From JAZKFP01 sp040386355 (lineage in GTDB: Bacteria > Pseudomonadota > Gammaproteobacteria > Pseudomonadales > UBA6940): a stretch of 9,384 nt of DNA. Under the pieces are notes generated by a model. It worked only from the letters and a program-made list of their open reading frames with translations, had not been told where the DNA came from and did no database searches. The position numbers and the translations under genes are program-made. The stretch is taken from positions 1-9,384 of the forward strand of contig JAZKFP010000216.1 in NCBI GenBank assembly GCA_040386355.1, in the 5' to 3' direction. Shown here piece by piece: positions 1 through 5,755 of this stretch; the first letter of the stretch is position 1; each line of letters begins with the position of its first letter.

Positions 1-123
1 AGGCTCCGCGGGCTTATTTCGCATGCGCCTATGGGAAAACCATTCTGTGTTTGGTAAATACCTGCCGCACATTGATTTTCCCGGTTGTTGCACGCTCATT
101 CGCCTGCTCACCTATGTATTTAT
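1..123. repeat. Complete 123-bp repeat unit, probable end of a tandem array
   Basis: This unit is followed directly by a second copy that begins at 124, giving a 123-bp period. By hand count 60 of 123 bases are G or C, against about a quarter in the gene just to the right. It contains the palindromes CCGCGG and CGCATGCG (20-27) and an inverted pair GGGAAAA (33-39) / TTTTCCC (76-82). Because it starts at the first base of the window, further copies probably lie to the left. The period is exactly 41 codons, and one plus-strand frame (from base 2) is open through both copies to a TAA at 182-184. No start codon context is visible, so I call it a repeat and not a gene. Confidence 0.85.
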
Positions 124-183
124 AGGCTCCGCGGGCTTATTTCGCATGCGCATACGGGAAAACCATTCTGCGTTTGGTACATA
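124..183. repeat. Truncated second copy of the 123-bp repeat
   Basis: The first 60 bases of the unit recur here with 56 identities; the differences correspond to unit positions 29, 32, 48 and 57. Similarity then stops abruptly, four bases before the stop codon of the minus-strand gene that ends at 188. At unit position 32 this copy has C where the first has T, which extends the GGGAAAA/TTTTCCC pairing potential by one base. A 10-bp perfect palindrome, CACTTAAGTG, spans 185-194 right at the junction. The truncated copy lies downstream of that gene and would be part of its 3' transcript if transcription continues. Confidence 0.88.
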
Positions 184-187
184 ACAC

Positions 188-865
188 TTAAGTGAAAGTA
201 CTAGGAGAAATATATTTTGGAGAAGGTAGACTGTTGTGTGTTTGTTGAATTTTCTTATTTAACTGATAGATAAATTGTGTTCCATCTTTTAATGTAGCAA
301 TTTCAAATGTTCCATCCAATGTCTCAACACTTCCAGCTATTTCATTGCCATTTTTTGTAATAGCTGCAAATACTTCAGGATGTTCAGGATCAAATCCTGA
401 CCAGCTGCGTAAGCCAGATGCGTATGCAGCTGCATCGCTTTTTTTCATTTGTAAGTTTTTTCCATTTGGTAAACGCATGGTTAGATATTCTTGCACCATG
501 AAATTTTCATTTAATTGAATGATTTGTGTTGTGTTAGCTATACCTGGCTTTGGCATTTCAATTAAGTCGTGGGCTATATTGCTCATTTTCCATGCTGATT
601 CAATACTCTGAATTTTTAAATTATTTTGATTGGCAGTATGGGAAATATTAAAAGCCGCAGTGTTGCTGAATATTTTTTCGAGATTATGAGAATCACTTTC
701 AATAGATTGGTTATTTGTAATCGATATGACTGAAGTGGAATCAGCTATAGGAGAAAATTGGCTTAAGGAAACTTGTTTATAATATACCGCGCTAGTTGTT
801 ATAACGGTACCCAATGTTAATACAGCGAGCTTTTTAAATGAAGGTTTAATAAATAATTTCTTCAT
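188..865 (-). CDS. Unrecognised protein with N-terminal membrane anchor or uncleaved signal
   Basis: A 225-residue protein I cannot assign to a family. I chose ATG at 865-863 because GGAG (878-875) lies nine bases upstream of it; a longer reading from TTG at 880 would place that ribosome binding site inside the gene. The N-terminus is basic (MKKLFIKPSFKK) and is followed by a hydrophobic stretch at residues 13-29, as in an inner-membrane anchor or signal peptide, so most of the chain probably sits in the periplasm. Residues about 35-85 are rich in Ser, Asn and Thr and look disordered. The C-terminal half (about 110-205) looks folded, with a short repeated turn, LxDGTxxI, at 183-189 and 192-199. 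There is no cysteine or obvious catalytic motif. The gene stands alone, 348 bp downstream of yaiI, and ends beside the repeat. Confidence 0.75.
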   Translation of the reverse strand: MKKLFIKPSFKKLAVLTLGTVITTSAVYYKQVSLSQFSPIADSTSVISITNNQSIESDSHNLEKIFSNTAAFNISHTANQNNLKIQSIESAWKMSNIAHDLIEMPKPGIANTTQIIQLNENFMVQEYLTMRLPNGKNLQMKKSDAAAYASGLRSWSGFDPEHPEVFAAITKNGNEIAGSVETLDGTFEIATLKDGTQFIYQLNKKIQQTHNSLPSPKYISPSTFT

Positions 866-926
866 GCTATTGAGCTCCAATCTAAGATTTAATAATGATT
901 TCTAAAGCCTAGTTAAAGGAAAATAT

Positions 927-947
927 TTACTAGTCTGGTAATAGTAA
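927..947. repeat. Small inverted repeat TTACTA-N9-TAGTAA upstream of the 188-865 gene
   Basis: Perfect six-base arms (927-932 and 942-947) flank nine bases. The element lies just downstream of the candidate minus-strand promoter at 951-978, around where transcription would begin, so it could be an operator. It is short enough to be chance in AT-rich DNA. Confidence 0.3.
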
Positions 948-950
948 TCA

Positions 951-978
951 TTTGTAGAGTTATATTTTTGCGTGTTAA
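951..978 (-). promoter_or_regulatory. Candidate sigma70-type promoter for the 188-865 gene
   Basis: Read on the minus strand, TTAACA (978-973, five of six matches to TTGACA) is separated by 16 bases from TACAAA (956-951, four of six matches to TATAAT). It would give a leader of roughly 75-80 bases before the ATG at 865. It is the best match I found between yaiI and this gene, but such matches are common in AT-rich sequence. Confidence 0.3.
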
Positions 979-1035
979 TAGAGCATTATTTAGAGTAAAG
1001 ATGCGTAGAGATTAAGTAGATATTAATAAGATGCA

Positions 1036-1065
1036 ATTTGGTTTCAAAATAAGTGGAAGCCAAAT
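1036..1065 (+). other. Hairpin in the 866-1213 intergenic region
   Basis: Arms ATTTGGTTTC (1036-1045) and GAAGCCAAAT (1056-1065) can form a ten-pair stem with a ten-base loop. One pair is a G-U wobble if the RNA is plus-strand; read from the minus strand that pair becomes an A-C mismatch, so the structure favours plus-strand RNA, antisense to the flanking genes. No T-tract follows on either strand, so it is not a standard terminator. Apart from this, the inverted repeat at 927-947 and the candidate promoter at 951-978, I see nothing recognisable in the 348 bases between the two minus-strand genes. Confidence 0.35.
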
Positions 1066-1213
1066 GATTATGTCTATTAAAAATATTTAGTTGATTTTTT
1101 TGAGGTCATTTTTAAATATTTCATCATGGAAAACTCATCTGGGTTGGGTCTATGATTTGGTGCGAGATACAGCATTATTGCATAAAAGACTTGCAAAGCA
1201 AAAAAGTAAAAAT

Positions 1214-1666
1214 CTATGAGGATAAATGTTTGACCAAAAAACGATCGATCGCATTTGCAAATGCAAGTTTTTCGTTATTACCAAGTGGAGCTGGGCCACC
1301 CGTGTGTTGGCCACTTGAACGAATTTCATCCATAAAATTTCTTAAACTTAATCGATGCTGAATATTATCTTTTGTATAAAGTTGTCCACGTGGATTTAAT
1401 GCATGCGCATCTTTAGCAATAACTTCAGCCGCTAATGGAATATCAGCGGTAATTACTAAATCACCAGCATTTAAATTTTGTACTATATAATTGTCCGCAA
1501 CATCAAAGCCGGATTTTACAAGAATAAAATGAATATATTCTGAGCGCGGAATTACGATTTTCTGATTTGCTACTAAAAAAGTTTGAATTTTTATTCGATT
1601 GGCAGCTCGAAAAATAATTTCTTTAATTATATTTGGACACGCATCTGCATCCACCCAGATCTGCAT
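1214..1666 (-). CDS. yaiI: UPF0178/DUF188 family protein YaiI
   Basis: A 150-residue protein of the YaiI/YqxD family (UPF0178), at the usual full length. Family signatures are all present: WVDADACP at residues 4-11 with paired aspartates D6 and D8, DVADNYI at 55-61, GDLVITADIPLA at 68-79, NPRG at 91-94, TGGP at 122-125, and the closing FANAIDRFL at 136-144. The cluster of conserved acidic residues in an Asp-rich fold resembles PIN-like nuclease domains, but the biochemical role of the family is not established as far as I know. The start is supported by AAGGA eight bases upstream of the ATG at 1666. The gene is transcribed divergently from deaD, across a 199-bp region. I see no clear terminator after it. 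Identity is secure; function is not. Confidence 0.95.
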   Translation of the reverse strand: MQIWVDADACPNIIKEIIFRAANRIKIQTFLVANQKIVIPRSEYIHFILVKSGFDVADNYIVQNLNAGDLVITADIPLAAEVIAKDAHALNPRGQLYTKDNIQHRLSLRNFMDEIRSSGQHTGGPAPLGNNEKLAFANAIDRFLVKHLSS

Positions 1667-1734
1667 ATATAGTTTCCTTAAGAGATATTTTTTAACTGTT
1701 ATTGAAATATTCTGCGTTGATTAAAATTTAGGGC

Positions 1735-1762
1735 TGTATATTGTCTGGCAAATCAGTATAAT
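1735..1762 (+). promoter_or_regulatory. Probable deaD promoter with perfect TATAAT
   Basis: TATAAT at 1757-1762 matches the -10 consensus exactly. The -35 is poor: TGTATA at 1735-1740 with a 16-base spacer matches at three positions. The bases after the -10 (GCCAGCGCC, 1763-1771) are G+C rich, like the discriminators of stable-RNA and growth-rate-controlled promoters. Transcription would begin near 1769, giving a leader of about 95 bases. Read on the minus strand the same spot gives TATACT, so a divergent yaiI promoter could overlap it. Confidence 0.5.
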
Positions 1763-1763
1763 G

Positions 1764-1865
1764 CCAGCGCCTTACAGCCGATCCAGCGCCATAAAAGTTC
1801 TTGAATAGAGATAATGTGGCCACTTTGTCGGCATTCACATTCCCCTATATTAGGAACTAAGACTC
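1764..1865 (+). promoter_or_regulatory. deaD leader with CCAGCGCC direct repeat, palindrome and ribosome binding site
   Basis: CCAGCGCC occurs at 1764-1771 and again at 1783-1790, 19 bases apart. A perfect palindrome GTGGCCAC lies at 1816-1823. The ribosome binding site AGGA (1852-1855) is ten bases from the ATG at 1866. A structured leader would suit a gene of the DeaD type, whose mRNAs in other bacteria often have long regulated leaders, but no known RNA element is recognisable here. Confidence 0.35.
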
Positions 1866-3692
1866 ATGTCTCTAGATGATGTTACTGCTATTCAATTTTC
1901 TGATCTTTCTCTTACAAAACCAGTACTTAAAGCGTTAGAAGATGTGGGTTATGAAACCCCAACTCCTATTCAAGCGCAAATTATTCCACATGTTTTGGCA
2001 GGCCGCGACGTAATTGGTCAAGCGCAAACCGGAACAGGTAAAACCGCAGCTTTTGCATTGCCTATCCTTTCTAAAATCGATGCTTCACGTGCACATACTC
2101 AAGTGTTAGTACTAACGCCAACCCGCGAACTTGCCATTCAGGTTGCTGAAGCGTTTCAAAAATACGCTTCGCATATGAAAAATTTCCACGTATTACCTAT
2201 TTATGGTGGCCAGGATTATCGTGGTCAATTGCGTCAGCTCGAGCGTGGAGCGCACGTTGTTGTGGGTACGCCAGGACGAATCATGGATCACATGCGTCGT
2301 GGAACTCTAAAATTAAATAATTTAACCTGTCTTGTATTAGATGAAGCCGATGAAATGTTACGCATGGGATTTATCGATGATGTCGACTGGATTTTGCAAC
2401 AAGCGCCTGAAAAACGCCAAGTAGCATTATTCTCTGCAACGATGCCAAAAGAAATTCGTCGCATTGCACAATCGCATTTAGTTGATCCCATTGAAATTAG
2501 TGTCAAAGTCAAAACGACCACAGCAGAAACTGTACGTCAACGATATTGGGTCGGACATGGCGGTGAAAAATTAGATGTTTTGACGCGTATTTTAGAAGCA
2601 GAAACATTTGATGGTATGATTATTTTTGTACGTACCAAAACCGCTGCTGTTGAATTATCTGAGAAATTAGAAGCCCGTGGCTACGCCACTGCAGCGCTAA
2701 ATGGTGATATTCCTCAAGCACAGCGTGAACGAATTATTGTACGTTTGAAAAATGCACAATTAGATATTTTAGTTGCAACTGACGTTGCAGCACGCGGTTT
2801 AGATGTTGATCGTATTACACACGTCATTAATTACGATATTCCTTATGATGCAGAAGCGTATGTGCATCGCATTGGTCGTACCGGACGTGCAGGTCGTACG
2901 GGTGACGCAATTTTATTTGTATCACCACGTGAAAAACGTTTGTTATATTCAATTGAAAAATCGACCAATCAACGCATTGAGCCGATGCAATTACCATCAA
3001 CTACAACTATTAATGATCAGCGTACAAAACGATTTAAGCAAAAAATTACTGAAACTTTAGAAAATAAAGACATCATATTTTTTCAAAAAATTGTTGAAGA
3101 ATACCAATTTGAGTCTGGTATTCCAATGGCACAAGTTGCAGCTGCATTAGCAAAATTGGTACAAGGCGATAAACCTTTTTTCTTAAAAGATAAGCCTGTT
3201 GTGGAGCGTGAAAGAACGTTTGAATCTAAATCATCTGATTCTAGATCATCCGATAAAGACGGAAAATTTGGTGATAAAAAACCCCGTAAATCACGTTTAA
3301 ATAGTGATGATAAAACTGTATTCGAGCGTTACCGAATTGAAGTAGGTCGCGTCCATGGCGTTAAACCTGGCAATATTGTTGGTGCAATTGCTAACGAAGT
3401 TGATTTAAGCAGTGATTATATTGGTGAAATTACATTGCACGATGATCATAGTTTTGTTGATTTACCAGAGGGTATGCCAAAACCTGTATTCCAACATCTT
3501 CATGGAATTTGGGTTTCAGGTCAGCAATTAAAAATTTCTCGAGCAAGTGACGCACCGACAAGTTCAGCGGGTAAAGAATTTAGTCCACGTCCACCACGTG
3601 AGCGTTCTTCTTTTGCTAAACCTGCAAGTGGTGAAGCGAAGCCACAGGTAAAATTCAAAAAGACATACGCGCGTAAAAAAGAAGAAGTGTAA
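1866..3692 (+). CDS. deaD: DEAD-box ATP-dependent RNA helicase DeaD (CsdA)
   Basis: A 608-residue cytoplasmic RNA helicase that unwinds structured RNA. In related bacteria it acts in large ribosomal subunit assembly and mRNA turnover at low temperature. All helicase motifs are intact: Q motif around GYETPTPIQ (28-36), motif I AQTGTGKT (53-60), Ia PTRELA (85-90), GG (114-115), Ib TPGR (135-138), II DEAD (159-162), III SAT (190-192), IV IIFVRT (252-257), V ATDVAARGLD (304-313) and VI HRIGRTGRAG (334-343). A helical region (about 385-435) is followed by a charged Ser/Lys linker (445-485), a DbpA-type RNA-binding domain (about 487-560, with the VGRVHGVKPGNIVGAIAN core) and a basic tail. This two-part C-terminus separates DeaD from RhlB, RhlE and SrmB. 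The gene is monocistronic, closed by the terminator at 3705-3733. Confidence 0.96.
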   Translation: MSLDDVTAIQFSDLSLTKPVLKALEDVGYETPTPIQAQIIPHVLAGRDVIGQAQTGTGKTAAFALPILSKIDASRAHTQVLVLTPTRELAIQVAEAFQKYASHMKNFHVLPIYGGQDYRGQLRQLERGAHVVVGTPGRIMDHMRRGTLKLNNLTCLVLDEADEMLRMGFIDDVDWILQQAPEKRQVALFSATMPKEIRRIAQSHLVDPIEISVKVKTTTAETVRQRYWVGHGGEKLDVLTRILEAETFDGMIIFVRTKTAAVELSEKLEARGYATAALNGDIPQAQRERIIVRLKNAQLDILVATDVAARGLDVDRITHVINYDIPYDAEAYVHRIGRTGRAGRTGDAILFVSPREKRLLYSIEKSTNQRIEPMQLPSTTTINDQRTKRFKQKITETLENKDIIFFQKIVEEYQFESGIPMAQVAAALAKLVQGDKPFFLKDKPVVERERTFESKSSDSRSSDKDGKFGDKKPRKSRLNSDDKTVFERYRIEVGRVHGVKPGNIVGAIANEVDLSSDYIGEITLHDDHSFVDLPEGMPKPVFQHLHGIWVSGQQLKISRASDAPTSSAGKEFSPRPPRERSSFAKPASGEAKPQVKFKKTYARKKEEV

Positions 3693-3704
3693 CTGTTTTT
3701 ATTT

Positions 3705-3733
3705 AAAAAAGGCGGTTTTTACCGCCTTTTTTT
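3705..3733. terminator. Bidirectional intrinsic terminator between deaD and rlmJ
   Basis: Arms AAAAAAGGCGGT (3705-3716) and ACCGCCTTTTTT (3721-3732) pair perfectly around a TTTT loop, giving a G+C-rich core GGCGGT/ACCGCC. The T-run follows on the plus strand, and the A-run on the other side becomes a T-run on the minus strand. It therefore ends deaD 12 bases after its stop codon and can also end rlmJ, whose stop lies 68 bases away on the opposite strand. Confidence 0.93.
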
Positions 3734-3800
3734 ATTTTCGAAATTTAGTTAAATGTATTTTAATTTTGATTGTAAAGTAAGTTGAAATAATCAACATGCA

Positions 3801-4628
3801 TTATTTTTGGATGCATAATTCCAACGTATGATTTGTGTAATCATCTTGTCCTAACATATTCCAAAAGGGTTCAACTGTTTTTATATTTTTATCCAATAAA
3901 AAAGGTGGATTTATAATAAACATCCCAGAACCATACAATCCTTTTTCAGTTTTGCGATGGACAATAAATTCAGATTTTATCCAGGATAATGAAGTGGATC
4001 GTAATAGATCGAGTAATTTCAAATGGTGATTAGCCGCTAACAACGGATACCAAATTAAAAAAATTCCCGTTTGCCATTTTTTAACTGTTTGAAGAACTTG
4101 TTGGCCAACTTTTTCATAATCATTTTTCACTTCGTAACTAGGATCAATTAATACGCCACCTCTTCGAATAGATGGTGGAATTAATCCACTTAATATTTCT
4201 AAAGCATCACGTTGATGAATTGAAATTCTGAAATCACCTGTAAACCAGGATTTCAATTTGATATATTCTGCTGGATGCAGTTCATTTAAGATAATTTGAT
4301 CTTGTGCACGAATGTGTTGGCGAGTAATCTCAGGTGAGCCCGGATAATTTCTGAGTTTAGAAATATTTAATGTATTTATCGAGTTTTTGTAAGAAATAAG
4401 AAGTTCTGGCCATTCTTTTTCCCAGATTTTAAAAATTCCATTTTCTGCTTCTTGAGTTTTAAGAGCATCAGGATGTTCTAAAAGATAATTTCCAGAACCA
4501 CCATAAATATCGATCCAACAAAATGGTTTTTCTTTTAATAGTAAAGAATTTAAAGCAAGGGTTAAGATGCTATGTTTATGGATGTCCGCAAAATTTCCAG
4601 CATGAAATTGATGTAAATAACTTAACAT
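3801..4628 (-). CDS. rlmJ: 23S rRNA (adenine2030-N6)-methyltransferase RlmJ
   Basis: A 275-residue protein that transfers a methyl group from S-adenosylmethionine to N6 of A2030 in 23S rRNA. The N-terminal family signature (MLSYxHxFHAGNxADxxKH) fixes the start at 4628, even though the upstream binding site is only GAG. Residues matching those in the E. coli RlmJ active site are present: Y4, H6, K18 and the catalytic aspartate, here D162. The AdoMet-binding loop DIYGGSGNY is at 40-48, YPGSP at 95-99, WYP at 193-195 and SGMFIINPPF at 234-243. The amino-methyltransferase motif reads DPSY (162-165) where E. coli has DPPY; the codons GAT CCT AGT TAC read clearly. Length and all other landmarks are normal, so I expect an active enzyme. 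The gene converges on deaD and diverges from csbD. Homologues were once named ComJ/YhiR. Confidence 0.94.
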   Translation of the reverse strand: MLSYLHQFHAGNFADIHKHSILTLALNSLLLKEKPFCWIDIYGGSGNYLLEHPDALKTQEAENGIFKIWEKEWPELLISYKNSINTLNISKLRNYPGSPEITRQHIRAQDQIILNELHPAEYIKLKSWFTGDFRISIHQRDALEILSGLIPPSIRRGGVLIDPSYEVKNDYEKVGQQVLQTVKKWQTGIFLIWYPLLAANHHLKLLDLLRSTSLSWIKSEFIVHRKTEKGLYGSGMFIINPPFLLDKNIKTVEPFWNMLGQDDYTNHTLELCIQK

Positions 4629-4704
4629 TTATGTTTTCTCGTTTAAAAAATATTAAAAGTTTAAGGCTGTAAAAGAGGTGGAATTCATCAAAATATTTGT
4701 GATT

Positions 4705-4729
4705 GAAATATTTCGCAGCTTTTAAAAGC
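4705..4729. promoter_or_regulatory. Two adjacent perfect palindromes, possible operators
   Basis: GAAATATTTC (4705-4714) and GCTTTTAAAAGC (4718-4729) are perfect palindromes without a spacer, three bases apart, in the divergent region between rlmJ and csbD. Uninterrupted palindromes make poor RNA hairpins and are more typical of binding sites for dimeric DNA-binding proteins. The regulator, if any, is unknown. Confidence 0.35.
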
Positions 4730-4762
4730 AAGGAGTAATTGATTTTCCCATTTTTATTTAAC

Positions 4763-4776
4763 GTGCGCTAGCGCAC
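4763..4776. promoter_or_regulatory. Perfect 14-bp G+C-rich palindrome upstream of csbD
   Basis: GTGCGCTAGCGCAC is a perfect 14-bp palindrome set in AT-rich DNA, 87 bases before the csbD start codon. Its length and composition make chance unlikely. It may be an operator, or a hairpin if transcribed from further upstream. No T-run follows on the plus strand, but on the minus strand the sequence runs into A-rich DNA, so it is not a terminator there either. Confidence 0.45.
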
Positions 4777-4794
4777 TGAGTCAATAGAGTGATG

Positions 4795-4832
4795 TGCTTA
4801 GTTTTTATAGCCGTAGCCCTAAGCAATGCTAC
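4795..4832 (+). promoter_or_regulatory. Mutually exclusive hairpins in the csbD leader region
   Basis: TGCTTAG (4795-4801) can pair with CTAAGCA (4819-4825) around 17 bases. Alternatively GTAGC (4813-4817) can pair with GCTAC (4828-4832); the two stems overlap and cannot form together. The stretch ends 30 bases before the csbD start codon. A TATAGC (4806-4811) could serve as a -10 but has no partner -35, so whether the first stem is transcribed is uncertain. Confidence 0.25.
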
Positions 4833-4862
4833 TTCATTTGAATCAATATGAGGATTAGTGCT

Positions 4863-5066
4863 ATGACTTCAATAGACTCGTTAAAAGGTAAGTGGAAACA
4901 ACAAGTAGGTGCTGCCAAAGTAATGTGGGGTAAGCTTACTGATGATGAAATCTTAAAAAGCGAGGGTCGTGCTGATCAGCTTTCAGGTTTAGTTCAAGAA
5001 CGTTATGCCATCACCCGTGATGAAGCTGAAAAACAAGTAAATTCATTTTTGAAGAAAAATAGCTAA
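4863..5066 (+). CDS. csbD: CsbD/YjbJ family stress-associated small protein
   Basis: A 67-residue hydrophilic cytoplasmic protein of the CsbD family (YjbJ in E. coli). The family pattern is clear: a GKWKQQVGAAKVMWGKLTDD stretch (residues 8-27), then EGRADQLSGLVQERY (33-47), and a closing DEAEKQV. Members are abundant and induced by general stress or stationary phase in other bacteria, but their molecular job is not known. I chose ATG at 4863 because AGGA (4851-4854) sits eight bases before it; an in-frame ATG at 4848 would overlap that site. A 233-bp gap separates it from the next gene, so it is probably its own transcription unit, and its long upstream region carries three palindromes. I see no convincing terminator after it, only AT-rich sequence. 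Confidence 0.93.
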   Translation: MTSIDSLKGKWKQQVGAAKVMWGKLTDDEILKSEGRADQLSGLVQERYAITRDEAEKQVNSFLKKNS

Positions 5067-5176
5067 TTGTGTGTGATTATTTTTTTGAAAATTTTGTTTT
5101 TAAAATGTGTTAATTTGAAACTTTATTGAATAAATTAAGTCAGTTTTTCTTGTGTTAACCTTTATATTTTATTAGT

Positions 5177-5206
5177 TTGATTCTTCTGAAATACGATTGT
5201 TAAAAT
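5177..5206 (+). promoter_or_regulatory. Candidate promoter for the YqjD/YqjE-like unit
   Basis: TTGATT (5177-5182, four of six matches) and TAAAAT (5201-5206, five of six) are 18 bases apart. This would give a leader of about 85 bases before the ATG at 5300. It is the best match in the 233-bp gap after csbD, but the gap is very AT-rich and other arrangements are possible. Confidence 0.35.
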
Positions 5207-5299
5207 TAAGGAAATCTTTTTCATAGAATGCATTTTTATATTTTAGGAAACAAACTTGCATTTTATCAATATTTAATTTTTATTTTAAGGAATATTATT

Positions 5300-5713
5300 A
5301 TGGATACCCCTGTAAAAAATCAAAACCGTTCTTCAACTTCAAACGTGTCAGAACGAAATCAAGATCAAACTAATGATCGTTCTGGTAATTCAATCGATAA
5401 AAAAGAGGACCGTTCTTTTATGCCTAAATTTGACAACATTGCTTCTCAAGCACATCAAACAATTGACAAAACAACTGAAGCTGCAAGTCCATTCGTACAA
5501 CAACTCAGTTCAACAGCACATTCTACTGTTGATAAAGTTGCTGGCATGGTAAGTACAGCCTCTGAGAAAGTTGGTGAGAGAACCGATCAACTCAAAGGTT
5601 ATGAAACACAGCTTATGCAAAAGTCAAATCAATATATTCGCGAAAATCCTTTAGCGGCTGTTGGAATCGCACTTGCAACTGGATTTATTTTAAGTCGTTT
5701 ACTGAGTCGTTAA
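5300..5713 (+). CDS. DUF883/YqjD-ElaB-like C-tail-anchored membrane protein
   Basis: A 137-residue protein ending in the hallmark of the YqjD/ElaB/DUF883 family: YIRENPLAAVGIALATGFIL (112-131), then SRLLSR. This is one short Gly/Ala-rich helix that anchors the protein by its C-terminus in the inner membrane. E. coli YqjD has nearly the same tail and binds ribosomes in stationary phase; whether this homologue does is inference. Residues 1-40 are polar and probably disordered. The middle (about 45-110) is predicted amphipathic helix with a repeated element, AHQTIDK (51-57) and AHSTVDK (73-79), 22 residues apart. AAGGA eight bases upstream fixes the ATG at 5300; an in-frame ATG at 5228 adds 24 hydrophobic residues and lacks a binding site. 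The YqjE-like gene starts 42 bp after it, as in the enterobacterial yqjD-yqjE order. Confidence 0.88.
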   Translation: MDTPVKNQNRSSTSNVSERNQDQTNDRSGNSIDKKEDRSFMPKFDNIASQAHQTIDKTTEAASPFVQQLSSTAHSTVDKVAGMVSTASEKVGERTDQLKGYETQLMQKSNQYIRENPLAAVGIALATGFILSRLLSR

Positions 5714-5755
5714 TATTTGTTGTAATTCTTTATTGTGTTCAGGAGAGGGTATTTA

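Noticed and set aside
1..183. CRISPR array
   Set aside because: There are only two copies, the similar part is about 60 bp followed by a 63-bp remainder, and no short repeat-spacer pattern is present.
1152..1361. Plus-strand open frame of 69 codons
   Set aside because: It lies antisense over the 3' part of yaiI, which has full family signatures; there is no family resemblance in this frame.
2288..2521. Minus-strand open frame of 77 codons
   Set aside because: It is fully inside deaD, antisense to helicase motifs II and III, and is a by-product of that coding sequence.
2803..3060. Plus-strand open frame of 85 codons in another phase
   Set aside because: It overlaps deaD motif VI in a different frame and has no recognisable domain.
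4763..4776. 14-bp palindrome as a transcription terminator
   Set aside because: It has no loop and no T-run on its downstream side in either direction, and it lies upstream of both flanking genes.
5228..5299. N-terminal 24-residue hydrophobic extension of the DUF883 protein
   Set aside because: The upstream ATG lacks a binding site, the extension would bury the clear AAGGA before the ATG at 5300, and the family is anchored by its C-terminus.
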